Part shown: positions 42,142 to 50,578 of the stretch, piece after piece
How the letters are laid out: the number at the start of each line of letters is the position of its first letter
How positions within the stretch are numbered: the stretch's first letter is position 1
Source of the DNA: an uncultured Clostridia bacterium
GTDB taxonomy: Bacteria; Bacillota; Clostridia; Oscillospirales; CAG-272
Assembly (NCBI GenBank): GCA_946410595.1
Contig: CAMKAU010000005.1
Coordinates: 1 to 53,980, forward strand
Direction of reading: 5' to 3'
Length of the DNA: 53,980 nucleotides
Notes under the pieces: generated by a model
Database searches by the model: none
What the model was told of the DNA's origin: nothing
The model's input: the letters and a program-made list of their open reading frames with translations, nothing else
Program-made: the position numbers and the translations under genes

Positions 42142-43089
42142 ATGGCGACAGTTTACGGATTCGGTACGGCGGCGGTGGATTTCCGCATCCGCACCGCGGA
42201 TTTCGGCGATCTTTACAAGGACAAACTCCTGGCGCAGACCATCGCGGAGATGGGCGGCGGCGCCGTGGCAAACTTCCTCTCCCAGGTCTCCCGTCTCGGC
42301 GGCAAGACCGCGTTTCTCGGCAAACTCGGCAGGGACGTACCGGGCAAAAAGATCGTGTCTCTGCTTGAGGCGGAGGGGATCGACTGCTCGCATATCCTGT
42401 ATTCCGACACGCTCTGCTCTCCCTTCAACGTGGCCGCCTATTCCGGCGAGGGGATGCGCCGCCGCTGCGGCTTCCTGCTCCCGAACAGTCTTGCTTCGCT
42501 TGACGGGGAGGATATTTCCGCTCTGACGGAGTCGATCCGCCCGGAGGATCTGGTGATGGTCGAGATCGGGGAGATCCCGCCGGCCGCCGTGCTTTCCTTC
42601 ATGCGGAAGGTACGCGCGAAAGGGGCCAAGCTCTTTATCGACGTGGACCTCGACCCCATCCGCCAGTGCGGCTTTACCCCGGAGGAGTTCGACGAGGTCT
42701 GCCGGCTCTCCGACGTTCTGATCCCCAACGTGGTTTCCCTCGGGGCGCTTTACCCCGAGATGACGGCGCCCGCTCTGGCGGAAACGCTCTATAAGATTTA
42801 CGGAAAACCCTGCGTGGTTTCCGCCGGACGGGACGGCGCCTTCTTCGCGGACCGGCCCGGTCCCGCGCAGAACGTCCCGGTCTACGAGGTCGAAGTCGTC
42901 GACACGGTCGGCGCGGGGGACGCGTTCCACGGCGGATTTGTTTACGGAATGCTTTCCGGCCTGCCGATCGGAGAGGCGGTGCGCTGCGGCTGCGTCTGCG
43001 GCGCGCTCAACTGCCGCACCTTCGGCGCGCGGGAAGGAATGGCGCGTAAGGAAGACCTGGACCGCGCCCTGAAAGGAGAAAACGGATGA
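42142..43089 (+). CDS. PfkB-family sugar kinase
   Basis: The ATG at 42142 follows AAGGAGG (42126-42132). The 315-residue kinase has MGGGAVANFLSQVSRLGGKTAFLGKLGRD near residue 40 (first PfkB signature) and DTVGAGDAFHGGFVYGML near residue 250, with the catalytic Asp. It belongs to the ribokinase superfamily but differs clearly from the kinase at 33345. It begins an operon with an iron alcohol dehydrogenase and an FSA-type aldolase, so it probably phosphorylates a ketose or 2-keto sugar before aldol cleavage. The substrate is unknown. Confidence 0.88.
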   Translation: MATVYGFGTAAVDFRIRTADFGDLYKDKLLAQTIAEMGGGAVANFLSQVSRLGGKTAFLGKLGRDVPGKKIVSLLEAEGIDCSHILYSDTLCSPFNVAAYSGEGMRRRCGFLLPNSLASLDGEDISALTESIRPEDLVMVEIGEIPPAAVLSFMRKVRAKGAKLFIDVDLDPIRQCGFTPEEFDEVCRLSDVLIPNVVSLGALYPEMTAPALAETLYKIYGKPCVVSAGRDGAFFADRPGPAQNVPVYEVEVVDTVGAGDAFHGGFVYGMLSGLPIGEAVRCGCVCGALNCRTFGAREGMARKEDLDRALKGENG

Positions 43090-44297
43090 GTTCTTATTAC
43101 AGCTTGCTCGAGACGGCGACCGACGCGCAAAAGCAGATCGCCGCGCTCCGGTTTCCCGGAGACGACGCCGCGGAGAAGGGGATCTTCCTCGGCTGCGGCG
43201 CCGCGCTGAAGGCCGGCGAGTTCCTCAAAAAGAGGGGAGCGTCCCGGGTGGCGGTCATCGCCGACCGGATCTTAGAGAAGGTCGGGCTGCTCACGCCCGT
43301 CCTCGATTCCCTGAAGGAAAACGGCCTCGCGTACGACGTCTTTTCCGACATCGCGCCGGAGCCGCACACAGACGATCTGGCGGCGGCGGAGGCGTTTGCC
43401 CGCGCCCTTTCGGCGGACGCGGTGCTCGGCGTCGGCGGCGGCAGCTCGCTGGATACGGCAAAGGTTACGGCCTGCGCCCTGTCCGGGGAGGCCTCCTCTG
43501 TCGATCTGATCACCGGCAAAGCGCCGGTTTCCCGCACCGTTCCGCTGATCCTGCTGCCCACGACCTCCGGTACGGGGAGCGAGGTCAGCCCCTACGCCGT
43601 GGCGAGCCACGAGGGCAAAAAGGTCTTTATCTCCTCGCCCGCCGCGATCGCGGACGCCGCGCTCGTCGACCCGCTGATGACGGTTACGATGCCGCCGTCC
43701 GTTACCGCCTGCACGGGGCTTGACGCTCTGACGCACGCGGTGGAGGGGATGTGCGGCTGCCCCAACCCCTTCACGAAAGCGCTGGCCAAGGAGGCGACGG
43801 AGATCGTCTTCTCCTCTCTCCCGGCGGCGGTCGCGGAGCCGGAAAACCTCGACGCGCGTACGAAGATGTCCTATGCGTCTGTGCTCGGGATGATGGCGTA
43901 CACGCAGGGAGGCGGGCTCTACGCGCACAGCGCCTCGTATATCATCACCCTGCAAAAGAACAAACCCCACGGGCTCGGCTGCGGACTGACGCTGCCGTAC
44001 ACCCTCGCCCTCAACCTCGCCGAGATCCGGGATCTGCTCACGGGCCTGATCCCCGCGATCAAAGCAAGCGGACTCGCCGCGCCCGCAAGCGCCGACGAGG
44101 TGCCCGCCGCCTTCCTTGCGCTGGTGAAGAAGGTCGGCGTTCCCGCCACGCTGGCGGAGATCGGCTATACCGAAGCGGACGTTCCCGCCTTCGGCCACGC
44201 CCTCTTTGCCGATTACTACCGGGCGAAAAACCCGAAAAAAGCCGACGAAGCCGACCTTGTCGCGCTGGCCGGCCGGATGCTCACCGGGACGATCTGA
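43086..44297 (+). CDS. Iron-containing alcohol dehydrogenase
   Basis: A 403-residue group III (Fe-ADH) enzyme: the NAD-binding VLGVGGGSSLDTAKV, PTTSGTGSEVSPYAV, and the metal-binding region with DALTHAVEGM and YAHSASYIITLQKNKPHGLGCGL, which supply the conserved histidines. It overlaps the kinase stop by 4 bases. Such enzymes interconvert aldehydes and alcohols, for example lactaldehyde and 1,2-propanediol. Together with the aldolase next door it could reduce the small aldehyde released by sugar cleavage, regenerating NAD+. Confidence 0.92.
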   Translation: MSSYYSLLETATDAQKQIAALRFPGDDAAEKGIFLGCGAALKAGEFLKKRGASRVAVIADRILEKVGLLTPVLDSLKENGLAYDVFSDIAPEPHTDDLAAAEAFARALSADAVLGVGGGSSLDTAKVTACALSGEASSVDLITGKAPVSRTVPLILLPTTSGTGSEVSPYAVASHEGKKVFISSPAAIADAALVDPLMTVTMPPSVTACTGLDALTHAVEGMCGCPNPFTKALAKEATEIVFSSLPAAVAEPENLDARTKMSYASVLGMMAYTQGGGLYAHSASYIITLQKNKPHGLGCGLTLPYTLALNLAEIRDLLTGLIPAIKASGLAAPASADEVPAAFLALVKKVGVPATLAEIGYTEADVPAFGHALFADYYRAKNPKKADEADLVALAGRMLTGTI

Positions 44298-44353
44298 TCC
44301 CGCTTTTCAATCGCTCACAAAAAACTTATATATTTTTCAGGAGGAAACAAGTT

Positions 44354-45067
44354 ATGGAAATTTACGGTGCCGGTTCTCTCGAGGACGTGCGGATCTGCAC
44401 GGAGCTCGGCGTCACGGGGATCCTCACGAACCCCCAGGGCTTCGAGCAGTACTATCAGGGCAAGATGACGCTCCGCGAGATCACCGAAGCTCTCCTCAAG
44501 GCGAGCGACGACGGCCGCGACATCCCGGTCTTCATCCAGGTTCACGGACGTGACGCGGAGGAGATCGCCCACCGCGTGGAGGAGCTCCACGAGCTCAACC
44601 CCCGCCGCGTTTGCGGCAAGATCATCGCGGACGAAAAGGGCTTCCGCGCGATCAAGAAGCTGCACGACGAAGGCATCCGCTGCGTCGCTACCTGCCTCTT
44701 CTCGCTGTCTCAGGCGGCGGTCGCCGCGATGGTCGGCGCTTACGCGATCTGCCCGTTCGTCTCCCGCGCTACCGCGATGGAGATGGATATGTTCGGCATC
44801 ATCCGCAGCATCAAAGAGTGCTACCGTGACACGCCGAACGCGCCCCGCATCCTCGCCGCCAGCATCAAGAGCACCGCGGACGTCAACGGCGCTTACGCCG
44901 CCGGTACGGACGCCGTCGCGCTCCGCTATCCGATGCTCCAGCAGATGATGGACCACGTCCTGACCACCCGCGCGGAAGCGCTCTTCGCCAAGAACTGGGC
45001 GAACGTCAAGGGCGAGGACATGAGCTACATGGCGGACAAGATCAAGCTCGAAGGCATCGCGGAATAA
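44354..45067 (+). CDS. Fructose-6-phosphate aldolase/transaldolase-like protein (FSA type)
   Basis: The ATG at 44354 follows AGGAGG. The 237-residue TIM-barrel protein has GVTGILTNPQGF near residue 19, corresponding to the TTNPS motif; CGKIIADEKGFRAIKKLHDEGI with the likely Schiff-base Lys89; FSLSQAAVAAMVGAYAICPFVSR; and SIKSTADVNGAYAAGTDAVALRY. FSA-type enzymes break ketoses at C3-C4 to dihydroxyacetone (or transfer that unit). The N-terminal Thr-Thr of classical members is altered here to Leu-Thr, so specificity may differ. It is the last gene of its operon, before a clear terminator. Confidence 0.87.
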   Translation: MEIYGAGSLEDVRICTELGVTGILTNPQGFEQYYQGKMTLREITEALLKASDDGRDIPVFIQVHGRDAEEIAHRVEELHELNPRRVCGKIIADEKGFRAIKKLHDEGIRCVATCLFSLSQAAVAAMVGAYAICPFVSRATAMEMDMFGIIRSIKECYRDTPNAPRILAASIKSTADVNGAYAAGTDAVALRYPMLQQMMDHVLTTRAEALFAKNWANVKGEDMSYMADKIKLEGIAE

Positions 45068-45086
45068 GGAAAACCTAACGCGAAAA

Positions 45087-45120
45087 AAACCGGGAAGCGC
45101 CAAGCGCTTCCCGGTTTTTA
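45087..45120 (+). terminator. Terminator of the aldolase operon
   Basis: AAACCGGGAAGCGC (45087-45100), loop CAA, GCGCTTCCCGGTTT (45104-45117), then TTATT. Confidence 0.92.
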
Positions 45121-45276
45121 TTCCCCCCGCCCCGCGGCAGGAGGGCCGATTCTCAGAATCTTTCCTTTTCGCGGCGTGAAAACAAGAAAAAGTAAAGATT
45201 TCGGAGCAGAAAAACCCAAAAAAGGAAAGATCCCCCGTCCGCTGCAAAACCGCGCCCGGCGAGAGGGAAGAAAAAG

Positions 45277-45305
45277 CCCCCGGTTCTGCCAAACCGGGGG
45301 TTTTT
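45277..45305. terminator. Bidirectional terminator at the end of the restriction island
   Basis: CCCCCGGTT (45277-45285) pairs with AACCGGGGG (45292-45300) around a 6-base loop, with A5G before and T5 after. It lies just downstream of the last minus-strand gene (stop near 45329). Between it and the previous terminator (45121-45276) no gene is seen. Confidence 0.88.
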
Positions 45306-45328
45306 GCTTTTATAATTCGTTTTATTAT

Positions 45329-46093
45329 CTATGCTCTTTGCGCTGAAGCATAGAAATCCGCTTTTTTCGGGCACAAGGAAGCAACATCAATGATTATAAG
45401 TCGCGGGGTTTTTCCGAACGGGGGTGAAATATAGGGAGAAAACCATATAACAAGATCAGCTCCGCATTGCTTTATTATTTCTAAAAAACTAATGTCGTAA
45501 CACGGATGATGGAGCTCCTTGCTGGCCTTTCCGCTTCTGTTGATGACGCGAAAATGCTCGTGCTCGGATATATCGCACACTACAAAAGCAAGTTGGTCAC
45601 ATTCCGGATGATTCTTTTTATAACGTGATATTCTGTTTTTGTGGTTATCGATCACGCGGCAAAAATTCTGAAAGTATTGCTCATAATCCGGTTCCATTTT
45701 GTCTTCGTACTCAAACATAATGTTCTTAACATCCGGAAAGCTATTTGCAATAAATATTTTTTTTATCTCCTCTGCTGAAAAGGAGCCTTCTTTTGCGGGG
45801 GGATTATCCGGCTTCCCGCCGGGCTTTATCTTTTCGTAATCATTGACAATCATGAATTCAAGCATCAGCTTTTTTTCGGGGTTGATGTAATCGGGAGGAT
45901 TGCCTGTGTTTTCAGAGTTGTCAAGCCAACCATGCGATTCTTTCAATATCTTGAAACACTTCGTTTCAAGCGGGGATCCGGTAAGACAAACCACTTGCTC
46001 TCTTGTTGTTTCAACTAAATGATCAAACGCATACTTTTCTTTTTTGAATAAATCATGGATAAACCTCCCGTTTTGAATCATTCCAACAGCCAT
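45329..46093 (-). CDS. Unknown protein, last gene of the Type III restriction operon
   Basis: A 254-residue soluble protein with no family that I recognise. It begins 8 bases after the Res stop in the same AT-rich operon, so it is very probably part of the same unit. Visible features: NPPDYINPEKKLMLEFMIVNDYEKI (about 65-90), whose spaced acidic residues recall a PD-(D/E)XK fold with the Lys missing; DQLAFVVCDISEHEHFRVI (about 165-183); and CGADLVIWFSPYISP (about 211-225), alternating like core beta strands. The alternative start is the Met at residue 5. A degenerate nuclease or a regulator of the restriction enzyme are guesses only. Confidence 0.7.
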   Translation of the reverse strand: MAVGMIQNGRFIHDLFKKEKYAFDHLVETTREQVVCLTGSPLETKCFKILKESHGWLDNSENTGNPPDYINPEKKLMLEFMIVNDYEKIKPGGKPDNPPAKEGSFSAEEIKKIFIANSFPDVKNIMFEYEDKMEPDYEQYFQNFCRVIDNHKNRISRYKKNHPECDQLAFVVCDISEHEHFRVINRSGKASKELHHPCYDISFLEIIKQCGADLVIWFSPYISPPFGKTPRLIIIDVASLCPKKADFYASAQRA

Positions 46094-46101
46094 TTTTTCA
46101 T

Positions 46102-48252
46102 TTACCCGCCTGATTTAATGATCGGAGATTTCATAAACCTCTGAAATTGTTGCAGCGTCATATTCCTTTCGTTGCCATTTGCCAACTGCGTGATATGCCA
46201 TTCATCGCCATTATATACCGGGATGTAGAAGAAATAACCAGTAAGATAGGAAGCTTGTTTATAAGATCTTTTCAATTCTTCAATTTTGACATCATAGGCG
46301 ATAGGGTCAAACGGTACCATCGTCGTGTTGGAAGGTCTGACGCTTTTCACCTCAAACAAGTGAATCCGGTCAAAGGAATCTTTCATAATGAAATCCGGAT
46401 ACGACGAGTGAACGCCGCCTAAGCAGTATTCAAACTTTATTTCGGAGTTTAATAAAAAGTTTTTACCCCATAAGTATTTTTTTGCGGGATTGATTTTTTC
46501 CGGTTCTGTCTCGCCGTAAATGTTTACTTGTCCGCGTTTTGGGTTTTGTTTTCCGGTTATCACGCGTTTTCCGACGCGCCTATCGTCTGTACCGTCAACA
46601 TCGGAAGAAACAAGATCTTTGATGATGTTTGCCCACTCGCGTTCAGCTTCGCTATCAAACGAAAACTTATCCTTGTTGTCTTTCTTTCGCCATACCCAAT
46701 CGCTGATACTAACATAATTGCCGTTGTCAACGTAGGACGAGGTAACAGGAAACGATACTTCGCGCGGTGTGCCGGCGTCATCGGTTGTCAACTCCATACT
46801 CTCCGCATAATCGCAAGAGTAACGGTTACTTTCCGCCTCGATTTTCTCCGCGTGCTCGGCAACTCTCCACCATTTTTCGATATTGTTGCCAATGTATTCA
46901 TAGCAGAGATCCCTTGCAGCGTTATCCAGCTTTTGAGTTGCCTTGTATAGATCAAAAATGTTTGAATAACCGGATACGTTCGGCTGGCTCGACAAAAACT
47001 CCTCAAGATCAAATCCGGTTTTTTTCGTGAGCGGTTTCAAGCGTGTAGTATGTATTCTGATTGCGTTTGTAATATCCTCCGGCTCGTCCCACAAACGAAC
47101 GCCGAGGGTTTTTCTAACGTTATCATCGATGTTTGCCCATATCCACGATGTCATAGCAAGTTCTTGTGCCTGCGGAGAAAGACGTTCATAATCAAGCAGC
47201 CGAGGATTTCTTCTGACTCTGCCGATAACCTGTTCTCCAAGAGTAGGGCTATGCACGTCTCTGACTTGATAAAGCATACAAGCTCTTGGAATATCCCATC
47301 CCTCGGATATAACCATCTTGAAAATGATAACATCAATGCCACTTGTGTTTTCTTTAGCATAGTCTTTCCATTTGGAAACAGGGAGGACACGACACTTATC
47401 GGTAGTTTCGCTTTTTATGCCGTTTTCTTTTTTTTCGTCGACAATAAGCATCCAGTTCAAGTTTCGTCTTTTGAGTTCAGGGAAAACTAAATTGTTTAAC
47501 TCATCAACCCCTTGTTCGCCATTGGATATTTGAATAATAAGGCACGGATTAATATTAAGAAGGTCAAGGTAGTTTTGCTTAATTTCTTCAAATTTGTTGA
47601 TCGCGTCACCGACTGTATCAGTTTCTTCACCCTCGACGATATGTTTGATCAATTTTGCATTTTCCGCATCGGTCGATTTAATTTCCACGTCGGGGTGCTG
47701 TCCTCTACGAAGGTTAGGTGTAGCGGAAAAGTTCAGCACTTTCGCAAAATACGTATCAGACAGCGTATCAAGGTTGTTTGTTGCAATATGGCACTCGTCT
47801 TTGATGAGTAATACTTCTTTGCGGTCATCCCAAGAGTAACATCCGGTGATCTCTTGCAAAAATGCATCCATGGCGCCTTGCATCAACCTTCCGCCCTTTC
47901 TATAAAGATCGCGCGGGAGAATATACACGTTGTAGTCCGTGGGAATGTACAACCGTTCTTCCCCAGACAATTCGGTTGAAATAAGATACGGATTCAGATG
48001 CGGGAATGCCCCTGTTTGTTGATACTCGCAAAGCTTTGAATAGTTCTGTCCTGCAAGATCGCCTTTCGATAACGAGGATACCAAAAATACTATATCATCA
48101 TTTTGTTCGAGAACACGATTCATCAAATCAGCCATCATATATGTTTTGCCGCTGCCGGTAGGGGCTTTGAACGTGATCTCGTCTTTGTCTCGGAGTTGTT
48201 CAACCAGTTCCGAAACAGCGTTGAGTTGAAGATCTTTTGCTTCCTGTAACAT
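46102..48252 (-). CDS. res: Type III restriction enzyme Res subunit (helicase-nuclease)
   Basis: The ATG overlaps the Mod stop (TAATG), with GGAGG 10 bases upstream. The 716-residue protein is a superfamily 2 helicase: Walker A APTGSGKT (30-37), the DECH box in LIKDECHIA, FSATPNL, GWDIPRACMLYQVRD, and motif VI EQVIGRVRRNPRL. The C-terminal nuclease shows PDFIMKDSFDRIHLFEVKSVR, the PD...ExK pattern. With Mod it would move along DNA and cleave at unmethylated asymmetric sites. At 716 residues it is shorter than classical Res proteins of about 900-1000, but all key motifs are intact. Confidence 0.9.
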   Translation of the reverse strand: MLQEAKDLQLNAVSELVEQLRDKDEITFKAPTGSGKTYMMADLMNRVLEQNDDIVFLVSSLSKGDLAGQNYSKLCEYQQTGAFPHLNPYLISTELSGEERLYIPTDYNVYILPRDLYRKGGRLMQGAMDAFLQEITGCYSWDDRKEVLLIKDECHIATNNLDTLSDTYFAKVLNFSATPNLRRGQHPDVEIKSTDAENAKLIKHIVEGEETDTVGDAINKFEEIKQNYLDLLNINPCLIIQISNGEQGVDELNNLVFPELKRRNLNWMLIVDEKKENGIKSETTDKCRVLPVSKWKDYAKENTSGIDVIIFKMVISEGWDIPRACMLYQVRDVHSPTLGEQVIGRVRRNPRLLDYERLSPQAQELAMTSWIWANIDDNVRKTLGVRLWDEPEDITNAIRIHTTRLKPLTKKTGFDLEEFLSSQPNVSGYSNIFDLYKATQKLDNAARDLCYEYIGNNIEKWWRVAEHAEKIEAESNRYSCDYAESMELTTDDAGTPREVSFPVTSSYVDNGNYVSISDWVWRKKDNKDKFSFDSEAEREWANIIKDLVSSDVDGTDDRRVGKRVITGKQNPKRGQVNIYGETEPEKINPAKKYLWGKNFLLNSEIKFEYCLGGVHSSYPDFIMKDSFDRIHLFEVKSVRPSNTTMVPFDPIAYDVKIEELKRSYKQASYLTGYFFYIPVYNGDEWHITQLANGNERNMTLQQFQRFMKSPIIKSGG

Positions 48253-49862
48253 TACTTGTCTTCCTCCAGACGCTTTTTCCAATCAGCGTCACTTTCAAGA
48301 ACCTTTTGAGTTCCTTCAAAGTTCCGACAAATCCACTCGATCTTTTCTTTCAACGTGCTGAATTTCTCTTGACCGTACAACGTTTCGTCGATCACATCAA
48401 AAGCCGTCTGCCCCGGAACACTTTCAAAATTTGCAACCTCCGCAATCTCATACACGTCAAGACTGCCGCCTAAAGGTTCATTGTCATTAGCCCATTTGAA
48501 GTCGGTTGATCCGTCATAACAACTGCCAGTCATTGTTCTTTTTAACCTTTTTGAAGTAACATCATAAGCTATTCCGTTAGGATTCCTATTGTCTGCTTCG
48601 TTATTTTGACAAAGTATAAAATGTCGATTCTCTCCGTCTTTTTTGTTCAAATTTAGTACCGCTTGTCCGGTCGTCCCCGACCCTGCAAAAAAGTCTAAAA
48701 CTATTTCTGAATTTGTATGTTCTAAAAGAAATTCGATCAGTTCAATAGGTTTAGGATTCTTAAATCTGTCTTTCTCGCCAAAAATTGAAGTTAACAGTTT
48801 TGTTGCTGTTCCTGTTTCAGCAAGCTTATATAATATACTGCGGCTCTTGTTAAGCTTTCCTTTTGCTTCGGTTAAATATTTTTTCTCAAAAGGAGTCCAA
48901 CAATTTTCTTCTCTTTTCCAATGTATAGAATCATCTTTAATTAGTTTTTGTAATCTTTCACGTCCAACTCTCCATCGACCTGGCTTTCCATCTGGTGCAA
49001 TAGGATAAAACTCGTTTCCATCTGGATCGAAAATAGGAAAATACATTGTTGGCCTATCTTCTCTGTGGGCAGAATTCCCCCATTTTTCAAGCTTAACTAT
49101 TGCGTATTTAGTTTTCTTTTTTTCGTCATAGAATTTAAAGTCACTCTCTTGGAGATCTTCAAAAAAGTCAAGCCATTCAAAAGAATCAGTTTTTCTGTAA
49201 GATAAAACATATTCATGTTCTGTCACAAAATAATCATCAGTTTGGCCGCCTCCGGATTTTTTTTGCCATATAAAGCAACCCATAAAATTCTTTTCGTTAA
49301 ATATCTCATCAAATAAGCATTTAACATATGCTTGATTTCTGTCATCTATACTACAAAAAATCGCGCCATATGGAGAGAGCAAATCTCGCGCAAGAAGCAA
49401 TCTTGGGTATAACATAGATAGAACATTATCTCGTGTTAAAGCGTTTTGATAATTTACATCTGCGAATTCGCCCATGCTGTCTTTCCCATACGGTGGATCA
49501 ATATAAATAACATCAATTTTGCCCTTGTACTGAATAAGCAAATTGAGCAAACCGTCGTAATTATCGCCAATAATCAATTTGTTCGGCGACTTATCCGACC
49601 CATCTGAAAAACTCAATTCTTCGTTTTTCTTGAAATACTTTATAGCGGGCTCGGTTTTTTCAAGGCGTTTATCAAAATGGAATCCCGTCCTCTTATAAGT
49701 TGTACCGAGTTCGGCAATTAAAATTGCTTCCGTCAGCGTGTCGGCGTTTTGAATAAGCTTTTTAAGAAGATCAGCGTTGCTCTTTTCGATAATACCGTCT
49801 TCCATACGGCGATCCAGTTCGTTTATCAGTTCCTGCCGGCTTTGTTCAATAGCTGTTTTCAT
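48252..49862 (-). CDS. mod: Type III DNA methyltransferase Mod subunit
   Basis: The ATG at 49862 is chosen over a TTG at 49874 because GGAG lies between them. The 536-residue protein is a beta-class N6-adenine methyltransferase: DPPYGKDSMG (from residue 122, catalytic DPPY) precedes DFFAGSGTTGQ (390-400, SAM-binding), the beta-class order. The central part (about 190-380) is the target recognition region and cannot be assigned a sequence. The N-terminal region (DRRMEDGIIEKSNADLLKKLIQN) is like the Mod dimerisation segment. It is AT-rich relative to the genome core. Confidence 0.92.
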   Translation of the reverse strand: MKTAIEQSRQELINELDRRMEDGIIEKSNADLLKKLIQNADTLTEAILIAELGTTYKRTGFHFDKRLEKTEPAIKYFKKNEELSFSDGSDKSPNKLIIGDNYDGLLNLLIQYKGKIDVIYIDPPYGKDSMGEFADVNYQNALTRDNVLSMLYPRLLLARDLLSPYGAIFCSIDDRNQAYVKCLFDEIFNEKNFMGCFIWQKKSGGGQTDDYFVTEHEYVLSYRKTDSFEWLDFFEDLQESDFKFYDEKKKTKYAIVKLEKWGNSAHREDRPTMYFPIFDPDGNEFYPIAPDGKPGRWRVGRERLQKLIKDDSIHWKREENCWTPFEKKYLTEAKGKLNKSRSILYKLAETGTATKLLTSIFGEKDRFKNPKPIELIEFLLEHTNSEIVLDFFAGSGTTGQAVLNLNKKDGENRHFILCQNNEADNRNPNGIAYDVTSKRLKRTMTGSCYDGSTDFKWANDNEPLGGSLDVYEIAEVANFESVPGQTAFDVIDETLYGQEKFSTLKEKIEWICRNFEGTQKVLESDADWKKRLEEDK

Positions 49863-49972
49863 TTTTTTCTCCAATTCTTATTCGCATAATTATATTTATT
49901 CAATAATTGAGTTGTTCGACGGCTCGGACAAGTTGCATTTTTCAAAAAGAGCAGAAAGAATAAGGCGATAAA

Positions 49973-50386
49973 TCAAAAAGGTTTTTTGCATACTCCGTCG
50001 GCTGTTTGGAGACTGCCGTGAAAACAAACAATGGAGATGTCTTGAGTTCTGCTACAAACTTGAATGAAAGGAACTTCTTTTTTTTCGCGCAAATAGATAT
50101 TGAAAGTTTTGTTTGGGATTTCTTTATTGCTTTTAGAGGAAGAAGTTTTTTCGGTTATTTGTTGGCACTCCAAAATAAAGGTGTGTTTTTCCTTTTTTTC
50201 ATCTATTTTAACTTCTTTTTCAAACTTAATCCTCGCAGTATCTGAGTTGTCTTGTATTGTAAGTTTTTTGATATCTTCTATTACAATAAAATGGTTGTTC
50301 TTTTCCTCCTGCAATTCGATGATATTGAAGACTATTTTAGCATCAGGATCGTCTTCCCATACGTCGTAGAGTTCTTTTGGTTTCAT
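49973..50386 (-). CDS. Unknown small protein, first gene of the restriction operon
   Basis: A 137-residue protein with AAGGAG before its ATG and its own promoter at 50458-50486. It reads as a highly charged soluble protein with alternating strands: KELYDVWEDDPDAKIVFNIIE, EEKNNHFIVIEDIKKLTI, EKHTFILECQQI, FIQVCSRTQDISIVCF. No signal peptide or membrane segment. It lies 110 bases before mod on the same strand, with the same low GC, which suggests that it travels with the restriction system. I recognise no family. A regulator, inhibitor or an adaptor for Mod/Res are all possible. Confidence 0.72.
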   Translation of the reverse strand: MKPKELYDVWEDDPDAKIVFNIIELQEEKNNHFIVIEDIKKLTIQDNSDTARIKFEKEVKIDEKKEKHTFILECQQITEKTSSSKSNKEIPNKTFNIYLREKKEVPFIQVCSRTQDISIVCFHGSLQTADGVCKKPF

Positions 50387-50457
50387 ATTATTATCTCCTT
50401 TTTGATTTGTGATGCGGCGTTTCTGTGCCCGAAGTCCCGCGCAGAATTATTATTTTT

Positions 50458-50486
50458 ATTATACCACAAAATGTTCGGAAAAGCAA
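50458..50486 (-). promoter_or_regulatory. Promoter of the restriction island
   Basis: On the minus strand, TTGCTT (50481-50486), 17-bp spacer, TATAAT (50458-50463). The predicted leader is about 65 bases before the small-protein gene. The stretch 50387-50578 contains this promoter and the terminator of the neighbouring operon. Confidence 0.8.
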
Positions 50487-50530
50487 GCGTTACCTTGCGC
50501 GTGGGCGCGGCGCGGGACGGGTTTGCTTCT

Positions 50531-50568
50531 GAAAAAAACCTCCCTCCCGCCGATCCGGCGGGAGGGAG
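50531..50568 (-). terminator. Terminator of the glycyl radical enzyme operon
   Basis: CTCCCTCCCGCC (50540-50551) pairs perfectly with GGCGGGAGGGAG (50557-50568) around GATCC. On the minus strand it is followed by GTTTTTTTC. Confidence 0.9.
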
Positions 50569-50578
50569 ATCGTTTTTG

